Origin: Polaromonas sp. C04
GTDB taxonomy: Bacteria > Pseudomonadota > Gammaproteobacteria > Burkholderiales > Burkholderiaceae_C
Reading direction: 5' to 3'
Length of the DNA stretch: 64,000 nt
NCBI RefSeq assembly: GCF_002002705.1
Contig: NZ_MUNS01000041.1
Span: 62,001 to 126,000, forward strand
Shown here: positions 1-8,917 of the stretch, in pieces
Numbering within the stretch: position 1 is the stretch's first letter
Layout of the letters: every line of letters starts with the position of its first letter
Program-made: the position numbers and the translations under genes
The notes under the pieces: generated by a model
Database searches by the model: none
The model's input: the letters and a program-made list of their open reading frames with translations, nothing else
Told to the model about the DNA's origin: nothing

Positions 1-59
1 TCTTTGACCGCCATTTGCAGGCGGACCGCAACCGTGCGCGGTACTCCAGAATCATCTGA
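1..59 (+). CDS. hemN: C-terminal end of probable HemN (partial)
   Basis: Only the last 18 codons are in the window; they end with TGA at 57-59. The tail reads FDRHLQADRNRARYSRII. It resembles the end of oxygen-independent coproporphyrinogen III oxidase, where a phenylalanine-aspartate pair is followed some residues later by a (F/Y)SR(V/I)I terminus. HemN makes protoporphyrinogen without oxygen in haem synthesis, which would suit a position beside anaerobic nitrate-respiration genes. The assignment rests on a very short tail and on context, so another product is possible. Confidence 0.5.
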   Translation, partial: FDRHLQADRNRARYSRII

Positions 60-68
60 AACGCGTCC

Positions 69-746
69 ATGCAAACCTCGCTTGCCGTGACCGCATTGCT
101 GATGGGCCTGGTGGGCGGGCCGCACTGCCTTGCCATGTGCGGTGCCGCCTGCGCGGGCCTTGGACAGGCGGCCGGTGCGCGCCCATCCCTCGCCATGGGA
201 ACATTCCAGCTGGGGCGGCTGTTGGGCTACTCTGCGCTGGGTGCGGTTGCAGCCGCTTCGCTGCAGGGGGTTGGCTGGCTGAGTACCCAATCGGCCGCCC
301 TGCGACCGGTCTGGACGCTCTTTCATGTGGCGGCCGTCGTGATGGGACTGGCCTTGCTGTGGCGGGCCCGCCAGCCGGTCTGGCTGGAGGCGCCTGCCCG
401 CAAGGTCTGGAGCAAGGTCAGGGCAGTCAACGCAGCGTGGGGGCACGGCGGCCCCTTGGTGATCGGCGCACTATGGACGTTCCTGCCGTGCGGTCTGCTT
501 TATTCGGCGTTGCTGGTGGCCGCATTGACCAGCCGCCCGCTGGAAGGCGCGGCGGTCATGGCGCTTTTTGCGCTTGGCAGCAGCGTCTCACTGATGGCTG
601 GCCCCTGGCTGCTGCTGCACCTGCGTGGCGATGGCTCGGGCCGCTGGGGCATCCGTGTGGCGGGCATGGCACTGGCGGCCACCTCGGGCTGGGCATTGTG
701 GATGGGCTTTGCGCATAATACGGCGCCATGGTGTCTCACCTCCTGA
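69..746 (+). CDS. SafE/TauE-like (UreH-type) six-helix membrane protein
   Basis: A 225-residue, strongly hydrophobic protein with about six membrane segments in two halves. The first helix carries GGPHCLAMCGAACAG (residues 16-30), with His19, Cys20, Cys24 and Cys28. The second half carries a matching TFLPCGLLYSALLV stretch. This paired Cys-containing layout is typical of the sulfite exporter TauE/SafE family members related to the DsbD transmembrane domain (the UreH type). Such proteins are linked in the literature to metal, often copper, transport or to thiol transfer for cytochrome oxidase assembly, and are often near fnr/hemN/cco genes. The substrate here is unknown. It begins 10 bases after the upstream stop codon, so it is probably co-transcribed with it. 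Confidence 0.8.
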   Translation: MQTSLAVTALLMGLVGGPHCLAMCGAACAGLGQAAGARPSLAMGTFQLGRLLGYSALGAVAAASLQGVGWLSTQSAALRPVWTLFHVAAVVMGLALLWRARQPVWLEAPARKVWSKVRAVNAAWGHGGPLVIGALWTFLPCGLLYSALLVAALTSRPLEGAAVMALFALGSSVSLMAGPWLLLHLRGDGSGRWGIRVAGMALAATSGWALWMGFAHNTAPWCLTS

Positions 747-855
747 GGGCCTCGCCCAGCTTGAGCGCCAGGTCATTTGGGCGGTCGACGTCTCCGGAGA
801 ACAGGGGAGACATTTTTGTGGCGTTCGCCGAACCTCAATTCAGTGGAGAGAACCG

Positions 856-1260
856 ATGATGATTTCGAGCTTTGAAGACTTGTTGCTGGCGACCCGACAG
901 CAGGTCGAGCCGCAGCGCTTGCTGTTTGTATTCTCGGGTGCGGATCTACCGGATGACGCCACCCCGGAACAACGCTCCCGTTTTCAGTCAGGAATGGGGG
1001 GCGCGTTGACGCCGCTCATGTGTGTGGACAAGGCGCCGGAAGAGCTGGGCGCGTTTTCCGCACTGGTCGAAGAGTCGCGCGAGTTCGGGCATGAATGGGC
1101 CATTGTGTTTGTCGCTGCATTGGCGGGGCGCGGTGGCGTGGCGCCGACCAGCGAGGATGCGCAGGCGCCATTGCAGCGCATGGTGGAATCCATCAAGGCC
1201 GGCTTGCTGGACTCCTTGATCCCGTTCGACCGCCAGGGACAGCCCGTGATACTGAGCTGA
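856..1260 (+). CDS. Conserved hypothetical protein next to the nar cluster
   Basis: A 134-residue soluble protein starting MMISSFEDLLLATRQQ. I chose ATG 856 because GGAGAGAA lies just upstream; the reading frame is open further back but overlaps the 3' end of the preceding gene. It contains LLFVFSGADLPDDATPEQ, which looks like a beta strand followed by an acidic loop, and a regular alpha/beta pattern throughout. No catalytic motif, membrane segment or metal site is evident. Relatives in this bacterial family sometimes carry a ribonucleotide reductase subunit label, but nothing in the sequence supports that activity. It converges with the PPIase gene, 43 bases away. Function unknown. Confidence 0.75.
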   Translation: MMISSFEDLLLATRQQVEPQRLLFVFSGADLPDDATPEQRSRFQSGMGGALTPLMCVDKAPEELGAFSALVEESREFGHEWAIVFVAALAGRGGVAPTSEDAQAPLQRMVESIKAGLLDSLIPFDRQGQPVILS

Positions 1261-1303
1261 CACGGGTAGCCGCCGCAAAGGCCGCCGGCCCGACGTGCTG
1301 GGG

Positions 1304-2101
1304 TTACTGCACCAATGGCGTGTCGGCTGCGTCGAGGTCGATGCCTTCAAGACGCGCCGCACCGGCCAGCAGGCGCAGGTACTGACGCAGTGCGGTGACA
1401 TACGCCTGTTGTCGCAGCGACATCGTCACCGCGCCGCGTACCGACTCAAACGGCTGCGCGGTGCCGGGCTCGCGTTCCAGCACCTCCACCACGTGCAGTC
1501 CGAAGCGGCTGTGCACCAGGCGTGGCAACACCCCCACTTCGATGTGGCCAAACAATTCACGGGCGAATTCGGGCGCGCAGTCGCTGGCACTCAGCCAGCC
1601 CAGGTCGCCACCCTCGGCGCCGCTGGGACAGTTGGACAGCTCGCGGGCTGTGCCCGCAAAGTGATCCATATCGCCGTTGTGGCAGCGTACGTCGAGCAGC
1701 GCGGTTTCCGCGCGTTTGCGCAGCGCCACGACGTCAACGCCCGGCGTCACCGCAAACAGGATGTGCCGCACGCGCACTTTCTCGCCCGTGCGGTAGGTGC
1801 CCTGATGCGCGGCGTGATGGCGCCGACAGGCCTCCTCCGACGGTTCAGGCACCTTCAATTGCTGCTCGATCAAGCTGTCAATGGCCTGCGCCGCCAGTTC
1901 GCTGATAACGCCGTCAAAGGATGGCGCATCGTCATCGGCGAGGAGTCCGGCGACTTGTGCGGCCTGGCGCAACAGTTCGGTGCAACCGCGCTGGCGCAGT
2001 TCGTCGGGCGTGACCACTTCGTCGGGGCGGTTCAGGGCCACGCCGTTGACGTAGGCTACGGCAATGTCGGAGACGGGAGGTGTCAGGGTGTCGGTCGGCA
2101 T
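1304..2101 (-). CDS. Parvulin-type peptidyl-prolyl isomerase of the nar cluster
   Basis: 265 residues. The C-terminal half has the parvulin/PpiC rotamase fold: VRHILFAV, then FAGTARELSNCPSG, GGDLGWL and VHSRFGLHVVEVLER. The N-terminal half is a helical SurA/NifM-like region containing YVNGVALNRPDEV. There is no clear signal peptide, so it probably acts in the cytoplasm. It is the last gene of narK1K2GHJI, 12 bases after narI. PPIases sit at this place in many betaproteobacterial and Pseudomonas nar operons, suggesting a role in folding or maturing the nitrate reductase. That role is inferred from position, not shown by the sequence. Confidence 0.88.
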   Translation of the reverse strand: MPTDTLTPPVSDIAVAYVNGVALNRPDEVVTPDELRQRGCTELLRQAAQVAGLLADDDAPSFDGVISELAAQAIDSLIEQQLKVPEPSEEACRRHHAAHQGTYRTGEKVRVRHILFAVTPGVDVVALRKRAETALLDVRCHNGDMDHFAGTARELSNCPSGAEGGDLGWLSASDCAPEFARELFGHIEVGVLPRLVHSRFGLHVVEVLEREPGTAQPFESVRGAVTMSLRQQAYVTALRQYLRLLAGAARLEGIDLDAADTPLVQ

Positions 2102-2113
2102 AGTGGCTCCTGG

Positions 2114-2848
2114 TTACACGCCGGCGCCGGGCTGGCGTGGCAGGTTCTGGCCCTTGGGGACGTTCAGCCTGCGGCTGCGCACCACCTGATAGGGACGGAC
2201 GAGATAAGTGATCGATGCAAATCCGCTCCATACATGCACCAGCCGGGTGAACGGAAAGATCAGGAAGATGGTCATGCCCAGGAACATGTGGAGCTTGAAC
2301 ACCCAACTCGCACCGGCAAGAAGTTCAACGGCGCCGGGACGGAAGGTCACGATGCGCTGCGCCCACTCGGCCAGAAGCAACATCATGCTGCCGTCCAGAT
2401 GTTGGGCCGAGAGGGGAATCGTGGCCAAACCGAGCGCGAGCTGGAGCCAGAGCAAAACGACGATCGTGATATCGCTGGTTTTCGAAGTGGCCCGGATGCG
2501 CGGGTCGGCCAGGCGGCGATGCAACAGGATCGTCAGGCCAATGAAGCCGAGCACCCCGGCGATGCCGCCGCTCACCATGGCCGTCAATTGCTTGGCGCCG
2601 GCGCCGATGAAGTGCTCGTACACGACGTGGGGGGTCAGCATGCCAAAGAAGTGGCCGAAGAACAGGAACAGCACACCGATGTGGAAAAGATTGCTGCCCC
2701 AGCGCAGTTGCCCGGTGCGCAGAAGCTGCGACGAGTCGCTTTTCCACGTGTACTGGTCACGGTCAAAACGCAGCAGACTGCCAAGCAGAAAGACGGTCAG
2801 GCAGATGTACGGGTAGTAGCCAAACAGGAAGGTGTCGAGGGCGTTCAT
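2114..2848 (-). CDS. narI: Respiratory nitrate reductase gamma subunit NarI
   Basis: 244 residues with five predicted membrane helices, beginning [20 protein letters not shown]. NarI is the di-haem b membrane anchor that oxidises quinol on the periplasmic side and passes electrons to NarH. The family's histidines are visible: in the second helix ([17 protein letters not shown]) and in the fifth ([25 protein letters not shown]), consistent with two haems. Length matches the family (about 225-245). Its start overlaps the end of narJ by four bases (ATGA), so the two are translationally coupled. Confidence 0.96.
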   Translation of the reverse strand: MNALDTFLFGYYPYICLTVFLLGSLLRFDRDQYTWKSDSSQLLRTGQLRWGSNLFHIGVLFLFFGHFFGMLTPHVVYEHFIGAGAKQLTAMVSGGIAGVLGFIGLTILLHRRLADPRIRATSKTSDITIVVLLWLQLALGLATIPLSAQHLDGSMMLLLAEWAQRIVTFRPGAVELLAGASWVFKLHMFLGMTIFLIFPFTRLVHVWSGFASITYLVRPYQVVRSRRLNVPKGQNLPRQPGAGV

Positions 2849-3552
2849 ACGGAGGCTCCTTGCCCGGAAGTGGTCTTGGGCCTGGAGCGGCCGGGCTCCG
2901 CTCTGACAATGTGAATGGGCTGCGGTTGGCCGGGTTTGGCCTGTCCCTGCGATGAGCAGCCATCGAACGCCAGGGGCTCGACCCAGCTGGCATCCAGCGC
3001 CTCCTCTGGCGCCTGCTTGACCGGCTGGGCCTTTTCACCCGCCAGCTCCAGCAAGGCGCCGAGGATGCTGGCATAAGCGCTCTGGCGTTGCTGAAGAGCG
3101 CCAAACAAGATGTTGAAAATATGCGCCATCTCGGCCAGAAAGGCCCGGGCTTCCTTTGGTGGCTGGGTCGAGACAAACTCCAGCACTGCGGGCAGATAGT
3201 CGGGCAGTTCGTCGGGCGCCAGGTACAGCCCGGCCTTTTCATAGGTCTGCGCCAGATCGATCATGGCAGGACCGCGATCCCGCGAGTCCCCGTGGACGTG
3301 CTCGAAAAGATGAAGCGAGGTGGAGTGCCCCCGATCGAACAATTCCACATAGGCGGCTTCCGAGTCCATGGCGTCTGCCTGAATCAGCGAGTCGATCAGG
3401 GCGTCGAGCTCGACAAGCCGGTCAGCGCCGACGGCGCGCTCGTTGTGCAACACGTCGCGCATGGCGCCCAGGTGTGCGTGTAGTTCCGCGCCGGGGTAGG
3501 ACAACAGCCTGGCGAGGACGCGCAGGGTCAGACTTGCATTTTGGATCGTCAT
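2845..3552 (-). CDS. narJ: Nitrate reductase assembly chaperone NarJ
   Basis: 235 residues, helical and acidic, of the NarJ/TorD chaperone family. The N-terminal region carries [19 protein letters not shown], which resembles the family's start (a leucine-rich helix followed by a YP motif). [28 protein letters not shown] is the highly conserved central signature. NarJ binds apo-NarG in the cytoplasm until the molybdenum cofactor and iron-sulfur clusters are inserted, and is not part of the mature enzyme. The gene lies three bases after narH and overlaps narI by four, fitting a single transcript. The C-terminal 50 residues are proline- and glutamine-rich and look disordered. Confidence 0.95.
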   Translation of the reverse strand: MTIQNASLTLRVLARLLSYPGAELHAHLGAMRDVLHNERAVGADRLVELDALIDSLIQADAMDSEAAYVELFDRGHSTSLHLFEHVHGDSRDRGPAMIDLAQTYEKAGLYLAPDELPDYLPAVLEFVSTQPPKEARAFLAEMAHIFNILFGALQQRQSAYASILGALLELAGEKAQPVKQAPEEALDASWVEPLAFDGCSSQGQAKPGQPQPIHIVRAEPGRSRPKTTSGQGASV

Positions 3553-3555
3553 GGT

Positions 3556-5079
3556 TTAGACCTCCGCCTTGATTGGGATCGTGCGCTTCTTGGTGCCGCC
3601 AAACAGGCTCGTTTCGCTGGCGCCGTCCGAGCACCCGTTGCCAAACGAGAAGCCACAGCCCCCCCGCATGTCGAACGTGTTCTCCGCGTATTCACGGTGT
3701 GAGCTCGGGATGACGAAGCGGTCCTCGTAGTTGGCAATCGCCATGGTCTGGTACATGTCTTCCACCACGGCCTGGCTCATCTGGACCTGATTCAGCGCCG
3801 TGAGGTTGATGCGGCCGTCCACATGCTTTTCACGCTGGTAGGCCCGCATGGCCAGCATGCGCTCGAGGGCGCGCACCACGGGCATGGTGTCGCCGGCCGT
3901 CAGCAGGTTGGCCAGGTACTTGACCGGAATTCGCAATTGGCTGACGTCGGGAATCTCGCCGTTGATACCCACTTGCCCCGCGTTGGCGGCGGCCGTGATC
4001 GGCGACAGCGGCGGCACGTACCAGACCATGGGCAGCGTGCGGTATTCGGGGTGCAGAGGTAGCGCCACTTTCCACTGCACCGCCATTTTGTAGACGGGGC
4101 TCTTGCGCGCCGCCTCCATCCATGCGTCGGGAATCCCGTCAGTGCGCGCCTGCTCGATCACCTTGGGGTCGAACGGGTCGAGGAAGATATCGAGTTGCGC
4201 CTGGTAGAGGTCGCGGTCGTGTTCCACGCTGGCCGCTTGCTGGATGCGGTCCGCGTCATACAGCAGCACGCCCAGGTACCGGATGCGACCCACGCAGGTC
4301 TCGCTGCACACGGTGGGCTGGCCCACCTCGATGCGCGGATAGCAGAAGGTGCACTTCTCGGCCTTGCCGGATTTCCAGTTGTAGTAGATCTTCTTGTAAG
4401 GGCAGCCACTCACGCACATGCGCCAGCCGCGGCACTTGTCCTGGTCGATCAGGACGATGCCGTCTTCCTCGCGCTTGTAGATCGAACCCGATGGGCAGCT
4501 GGCGACGCACGCCGGATTCAGGCAGTGCTCGCACAGCCGGGGCAGATACATCATGAAGGTGTTTTCGAACTGGCCGTAGATGTCCTTCTGGATGTCATCA
4601 AAATTCCTGTCCTTTGAGCGCTTGCTGAATTCCCCGCCCAGTATTTCTTCCCAGTTCGGGCCCCACTCGATTTTTTCCATGCGCTGACCGGTGATGAGAC
4701 TGCGGGGCCGCGCGGTGGGCGTCGCCGTCATTTCCGGTGCCGATTGCAGATGGGCGTAATCGAAGGTGAAGGGTTCGTAGTAGTCGTCGATCTCCGGCAG
4801 ATTGGGGTTGGCAAAGATGCGCATCAGCAATTTCCACTTGGCCCCCTGGCGCGGCTCGATCTTGCCGTTGGTCTTTCGAATCCAGCCGCCATTCCACTTG
4901 TCCTGGTTTTCCCATTCCTTGGGGTAGCCAATGCCGGGCTTGGTCTCGACGTTGTTGAACCAGGCGTATTCCATGCCGGGGCGGCTGGTCCATACGTTTT
5001 TACAGGTGACGGAGCAGGTATGGCAGCCGATGCACTTGTCCAGATTGAGGACCATGCCGATTTGGGCGCGTATTTTCAT
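3556..5079 (-). CDS. narH: Respiratory nitrate reductase beta subunit NarH
   Basis: 507 residues starting MKIRAQIGMVLNLDKC. I placed the start at 5079, behind AAGGAGAATCCGC, because family members begin here; the frame stays open upstream into narG. Four ferredoxin-like cysteine groups are present: Cys16, 19, 22 and 26 (CIGCHTCSVTC), then CEHCLNPACVASCP, CRGWRMCVSGCP and CTFCYPR with later Cys residues. The tryptophan in CRGW replaces a cysteine, as expected for the one [3Fe-4S] cluster beside three [4Fe-4S] clusters. NarH relays electrons from NarI haems to NarG at the cytoplasmic face of the membrane. It follows narG by 20 bases. Confidence 0.97.
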   Translation of the reverse strand: MKIRAQIGMVLNLDKCIGCHTCSVTCKNVWTSRPGMEYAWFNNVETKPGIGYPKEWENQDKWNGGWIRKTNGKIEPRQGAKWKLLMRIFANPNLPEIDDYYEPFTFDYAHLQSAPEMTATPTARPRSLITGQRMEKIEWGPNWEEILGGEFSKRSKDRNFDDIQKDIYGQFENTFMMYLPRLCEHCLNPACVASCPSGSIYKREEDGIVLIDQDKCRGWRMCVSGCPYKKIYYNWKSGKAEKCTFCYPRIEVGQPTVCSETCVGRIRYLGVLLYDADRIQQAASVEHDRDLYQAQLDIFLDPFDPKVIEQARTDGIPDAWMEAARKSPVYKMAVQWKVALPLHPEYRTLPMVWYVPPLSPITAAANAGQVGINGEIPDVSQLRIPVKYLANLLTAGDTMPVVRALERMLAMRAYQREKHVDGRINLTALNQVQMSQAVVEDMYQTMAIANYEDRFVIPSSHREYAENTFDMRGGCGFSFGNGCSDGASETSLFGGTKKRTIPIKAEV

Positions 5080-5099
5080 GCGGATTCTCCTTGTGCGGG

Positions 5100-8000
5100 T
5101 CAGGCGGTCGCGGGGGCCACGGGGGCGGGTGTGTCCAGCCAGTCGACCTTGGCCATTTTGCGAACCAGCACGAATTCGTCGCGATTGGTGCCGATCGTGC
5201 CGTAGTAGTTGAAGCCGTAGCTGAACTGCGCGTAGCCGCCGATCATGTGCGTCGGCTTGAGCACGATCCGCGTCACCGAATTGTGAATACCGCCGCGCGC
5301 GCCGGTGATCTCCGAGCCCGGTGTGTTGATGATTTTCTCCTGGGCGTGGTACATCATGACCATGCCGGGCAGCACCCGCTGGCTCACGACGGCCCGCGCC
5401 GTGAGCGCGCCGTTGACGTTGAACAATTCGATCCAGTCGTTGTCCACGATCCCGATGCGCTTCGCGTCGTCTTCGCTGATCCACACACAGGGCCCGCCGC
5501 GGCTGAGCGTGAGCATCAGCAGGTTGTCGGTGTAGGTGGAGTGAATCCCCCACTTCTGGTGCGGCGTGATGAAGCTCAGCGCAATCTCGGGATTGCCGTT
5601 GGGCTTGATGCCCTGCATACCGGCGGTCGTCTTCAAGTCCACCGGCGGGCGGTAGCTCGCCAGGCCTTCGCCGAACGCAATCATCCAGGGGTGGTCGAGA
5701 TAGAACTGCTGGCGCCCGGTCAAGGTGCGCCAGGGAATCAGCTCGTGCACATTGGTGTAGCCGGCGTTGTACGAAACGGTCTCGGATTCGATGCCGCTCC
5801 AGGTGGGCGAGCTGATGATCTTGCGGGGTTGCGCCTGGATGTCGCGGTAGCGGATTTTCTCATCCTCGCGGTGCAGCGCCAGGTGGGTATGGTCAATACC
5901 GGTCTGCTTGCTCAGCGCAGCCCAGGCCTTGACGGCCACATGGCCATTGGTTTCCGGCGCCAGCATCAACACGGTCTCGCAAGCGTCGATGTCGGTATCG
6001 ATCTTCGGCATGCCGCAGGTGGCACCTTCCGCCGTGACCAGGCCGCTGAGTTCGCCGAGTTGCCTGACCTCCGTCTGGGTGTTCCAGCCGATGCCCTTGC
6101 CGCCGTTGCCAACCTTGCCCATCAGGGGGCCCAACGCCGTGAAGCGCTTGTAGACATTGGGGTAGTCGCGCTCGACCACCTGAAGGTTCGGGGCCGTCTT
6201 GCCCGGAATCAAATCGCATTCGCCGCGCTTCCAGTCCTTCACCTCGAAGGGTTGGGCCAGCTCGGACGGGCTGTCGTGCATCAAGGGTGTGAGTACCAGT
6301 TCGCGTTCCATCCCCAGGTGTCCCACACAGATCTCGCTGAACTTCCTGGCGAAGCCCTTGTAGATTTCCCAGTCGCTCCTCGACTGCCAGGCCGGATCCA
6401 CGGCGGTGGACAGCGGATGGATGAAGGGGTGCATGTCGCTGGTGTTGAGATCGTTTTTCTCGTACCAGGTGGCGGTGGGTAACACAATGTCGCTGTACAG
6501 GCAAGTGGTGCTCATGCGAAAGTCCAGCGTGACGAGCAGGTCGAGTTTGCCTTCCGGGGCCTTGTCGTGCCACACCACTTCGGTGGGCTTGGCCTGGTCC
6601 GCACCCAAATCTTTTCCCTGCACGCCATGGGTCGTGCCGAGCAGATGCTTGAGGAAGTACTCGTGTCCCTTGCCGGACGAACCCAGGATGTTGGAGCGCC
6701 ACACGAACATGTTGCGCGGCCAGTTGTCGGGGTGATCGGGGTCGGTGCAACTCATCTTCAGGGAGCCGTCTTTCAGACCATTGACCGCGTAGTCCCTGGG
6801 ATCGACTCCTGCGGCCTGTGCATCGCGCACGACCTGCAGCGGGTTGGTTTGCAGCTGCGGTGCCGATGGCAGCCACCCCATGCGCTCGGCGCGCACGTTG
6901 TAGTCGATCATGCTGCCGCCATATGTTTTCTTGTCGGCCAGTGGGGACAGTACTTCTTCCAGGCCGACTCTTTCGTAGCGCCACTGGTCAGTATGCGCGT
7001 AGAAAAAACTGGTGGAATTCATCTGGCGCGGCGGGCGGATCCAGTCGAGCGCAAAGGCGAGGGCGGTCCAGCCGGTCTGTGGCCGCAGCTTCTCCTGGCC
7101 CACATAGTGGGCCCAGCCACCACCGCTTTTGCCGATGCAGCCGCACATCATCAGCATATTGATGATGCCGCGGTAGTTCATGTCGCAGTTGTACCAGTGG
7201 TTCATGCCCGCGCCGATGATGATCATCGACTTGCCCTGGGTTTTTTCCGCGTTGTCGGCAAACTGCCGTGCCACCGTGATGACCTGCTCGCGCGGCACTC
7301 CCGTGATTTGCTCCTGCCAGGCCGGTGTGTACGGCGCGTTATCGTCATAGCTTTGCGCGGCGTGCTCGCCAGGCAGTCCCCGCGCGATCCCATAATTGGC
7401 TGCCAGCAGGTCGAACACGGTGGTCACGAGGACCTCGCGCTTGTCGCCCTCTTTGCCGAGCGAAATCAGGTGGGCCGGGACGGTGCGCACGGTGATGTCA
7501 TCGCCGGGGTTGTTGGTGTAGTGCGGGTTTTCGACGTTGCCGAAATACGGAAAACCGACCTGGGCCGTGGTGGTGCCCAGTTTGTCGCCCTCCAGCAGTG
7601 ACAGTTTGAGTTTCACCTCGTTGCCGTGACGCGCTTCCTTGGCTTCGAGATTCCACTGGCCCTCATCGGCGCGGCCTTCGGGACCCCAGCGAAAGCCTAT
7701 CGCGCCATTCGGCAGCACGACCTTGCCCACCTCATCGAAGGCAACGGTCTTCCATTCAGGGTTGTTGGCCTGGCCCAGCTTGCCGTTGAAGTCCGAGGCG
7801 CGCACATAGCGATCCGGCACCATGATCTTGTCGCCGGCGGCAGTCGTGTGCTCCTTGAGCATCACCAGCATCGGCAGATCGGTATAGCGCCGTGCGTAAT
7901 TGTCGAAGTACGCACTGCGCTTGTCGAAGTAGAACTCCTTCAGGATCACGTGGCCCATGGCCATGGCGACGGCTGCGTCGGTGCCCTGCTTGGGATGAAG

Positions 8001-8882
8001 CCACAGGTCCGCCAGCTTCGCGACCTCAGAGTAGTCGGGCGTGATCGAAATAATCTTGGCGCCCTTGTAACGCACCTCGGTGAAGAAGTGCGCGTCGGGC
8101 GTGCGCGTCTGCGGCACATTCGAGCCCCAGGCCATGATGAAGGTGGAGTTGTACCAGTCGGCCGATTCGGGCACGTCGGTCTGCTCCCCCCACACCTGCG
8201 GGCTGCTGGGCGGCAAATCGCAGTACCAGTCGTAAAAACTCAGGTTCACGCCGCCGATCAGCGACAGATAGCGGCTGCCCGAGGCGTAGCTGATCATCGA
8301 CATCGCGGGAATCGGCGAGAACCCGACAATGCGGTCCGGCCCATGCTTCTTGATGGTGTAGACGTTGGCGGCCGCGACGATCTCGTTGACCTCGTCCCAT
8401 GTGGAGCGCACAAAGCCGCCGAGCCCGCGCACGCTCTGGTAGTCGCGCCGTTTGGCGTCGGACTGGACAATGCTGGCCCACGCATCAACCGGGTCATGTG
8501 CGATACGTGCTTCGCGCCAGGACTTGAGCAGCCGGCCGCGCACCATGGGGTACTTGACGCGGTTCGCGCTGTACAGATACCAGCTGTAGCTGGCGCCGCG
8601 CGAGCAGCCGCGCGGCTCGTGATTCGGCATGTCCCAGCGCGTGCGCGGATAGTCGGTTTGCTGCGTTTCCCAGGTAACGATGCCGCCCTTGACGTAAATC
8701 TTCCAGGAGCACGAACCTGTGCAATTGACGCCGTGCGTGGAACGCACGATCTTGTCGTGCGCCCAGCGGTTGCGGTACGCATCTTCCCAGGTCCGGTCTT
8801 CTCCGGTGGTCACCCCATGATCCCCGGAAAACGTTTCTTTGGGGTTGGAGAAATAGTTCAGTCGATCGAGAAAGTGGCTCAT
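5100..8882 (-). CDS. narG: Respiratory nitrate reductase catalytic subunit NarG
   Basis: 1260 residues, the usual NarG length. It reduces nitrate to nitrite at a bis-MGD molybdenum centre on the cytoplasmic side. The FS0 [4Fe-4S] ligands lie at His50, Cys54, Cys58 and Cys93 (HGVNCTGSC ... EPRGCSRG), the same positions as in E. coli NarG. The segment YDWYCDLPPSSPQVWGEQTD contains the aspartate expected to bind molybdenum. No Tat signal is present, as normal for this cytoplasm-facing enzyme. GAGGAAACAAG precedes the ATG. It lies 35 bases after narK2 and is followed by narH, narJ and narI. Confidence 0.98.
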   Translation of the reverse strand: MSHFLDRLNYFSNPKETFSGDHGVTTGEDRTWEDAYRNRWAHDKIVRSTHGVNCTGSCSWKIYVKGGIVTWETQQTDYPRTRWDMPNHEPRGCSRGASYSWYLYSANRVKYPMVRGRLLKSWREARIAHDPVDAWASIVQSDAKRRDYQSVRGLGGFVRSTWDEVNEIVAAANVYTIKKHGPDRIVGFSPIPAMSMISYASGSRYLSLIGGVNLSFYDWYCDLPPSSPQVWGEQTDVPESADWYNSTFIMAWGSNVPQTRTPDAHFFTEVRYKGAKIISITPDYSEVAKLADLWLHPKQGTDAAVAMAMGHVILKEFYFDKRSAYFDNYARRYTDLPMLVMLKEHTTAAGDKIMVPDRYVRASDFNGKLGQANNPEWKTVAFDEVGKVVLPNGAIGFRWGPEGRADEGQWNLEAKEARHGNEVKLKLSLLEGDKLGTTTAQVGFPYFGNVENPHYTNNPGDDITVRTVPAHLISLGKEGDKREVLVTTVFDLLAANYGIARGLPGEHAAQSYDDNAPYTPAWQEQITGVPREQVITVARQFADNAEKTQGKSMIIIGAGMNHWYNCDMNYRGIINMLMMCGCIGKSGGGWAHYVGQEKLRPQTGWTALAFALDWIRPPRQMNSTSFFYAHTDQWRYERVGLEEVLSPLADKKTYGGSMIDYNVRAERMGWLPSAPQLQTNPLQVVRDAQAAGVDPRDYAVNGLKDGSLKMSCTDPDHPDNWPRNMFVWRSNILGSSGKGHEYFLKHLLGTTHGVQGKDLGADQAKPTEVVWHDKAPEGKLDLLVTLDFRMSTTCLYSDIVLPTATWYEKNDLNTSDMHPFIHPLSTAVDPAWQSRSDWEIYKGFARKFSEICVGHLGMERELVLTPLMHDSPSELAQPFEVKDWKRGECDLIPGKTAPNLQVVERDYPNVYKRFTALGPLMGKVGNGGKGIGWNTQTEVRQLGELSGLVTAEGATCGMPKIDTDIDACETVLMLAPETNGHVAVKAWAALSKQTGIDHTHLALHREDEKIRYRDIQAQPRKIISSPTWSGIESETVSYNAGYTNVHELIPWRTLTGRQQFYLDHPWMIAFGEGLASYRPPVDLKTTAGMQGIKPNGNPEIALSFITPHQKWGIHSTYTDNLLMLTLSRGGPCVWISEDDAKRIGIVDNDWIELFNVNGALTARAVVSQRVLPGMVMMYHAQEKIINTPGSEITGARGGIHNSVTRIVLKPTHMIGGYAQFSYGFNYYGTIGTNRDEFVLVRKMAKVDWLDTPAPVAPATA

Positions 8883-8917
8883 CTTGTTTCCTCAAAGTAA
8901 GGGGTTGCGAGTGCGGT

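Noticed and set aside
856-1260. Ribonucleotide reductase subunit
   Set aside because: Far too short and lacks the Cys and radical-site motifs of such enzymes.
1295-2914. Long open frame (539 codons) on the plus strand
   Set aside because: It runs antisense to the PPIase and narI genes, which have clear family motifs; high GC keeps the reverse frames open.
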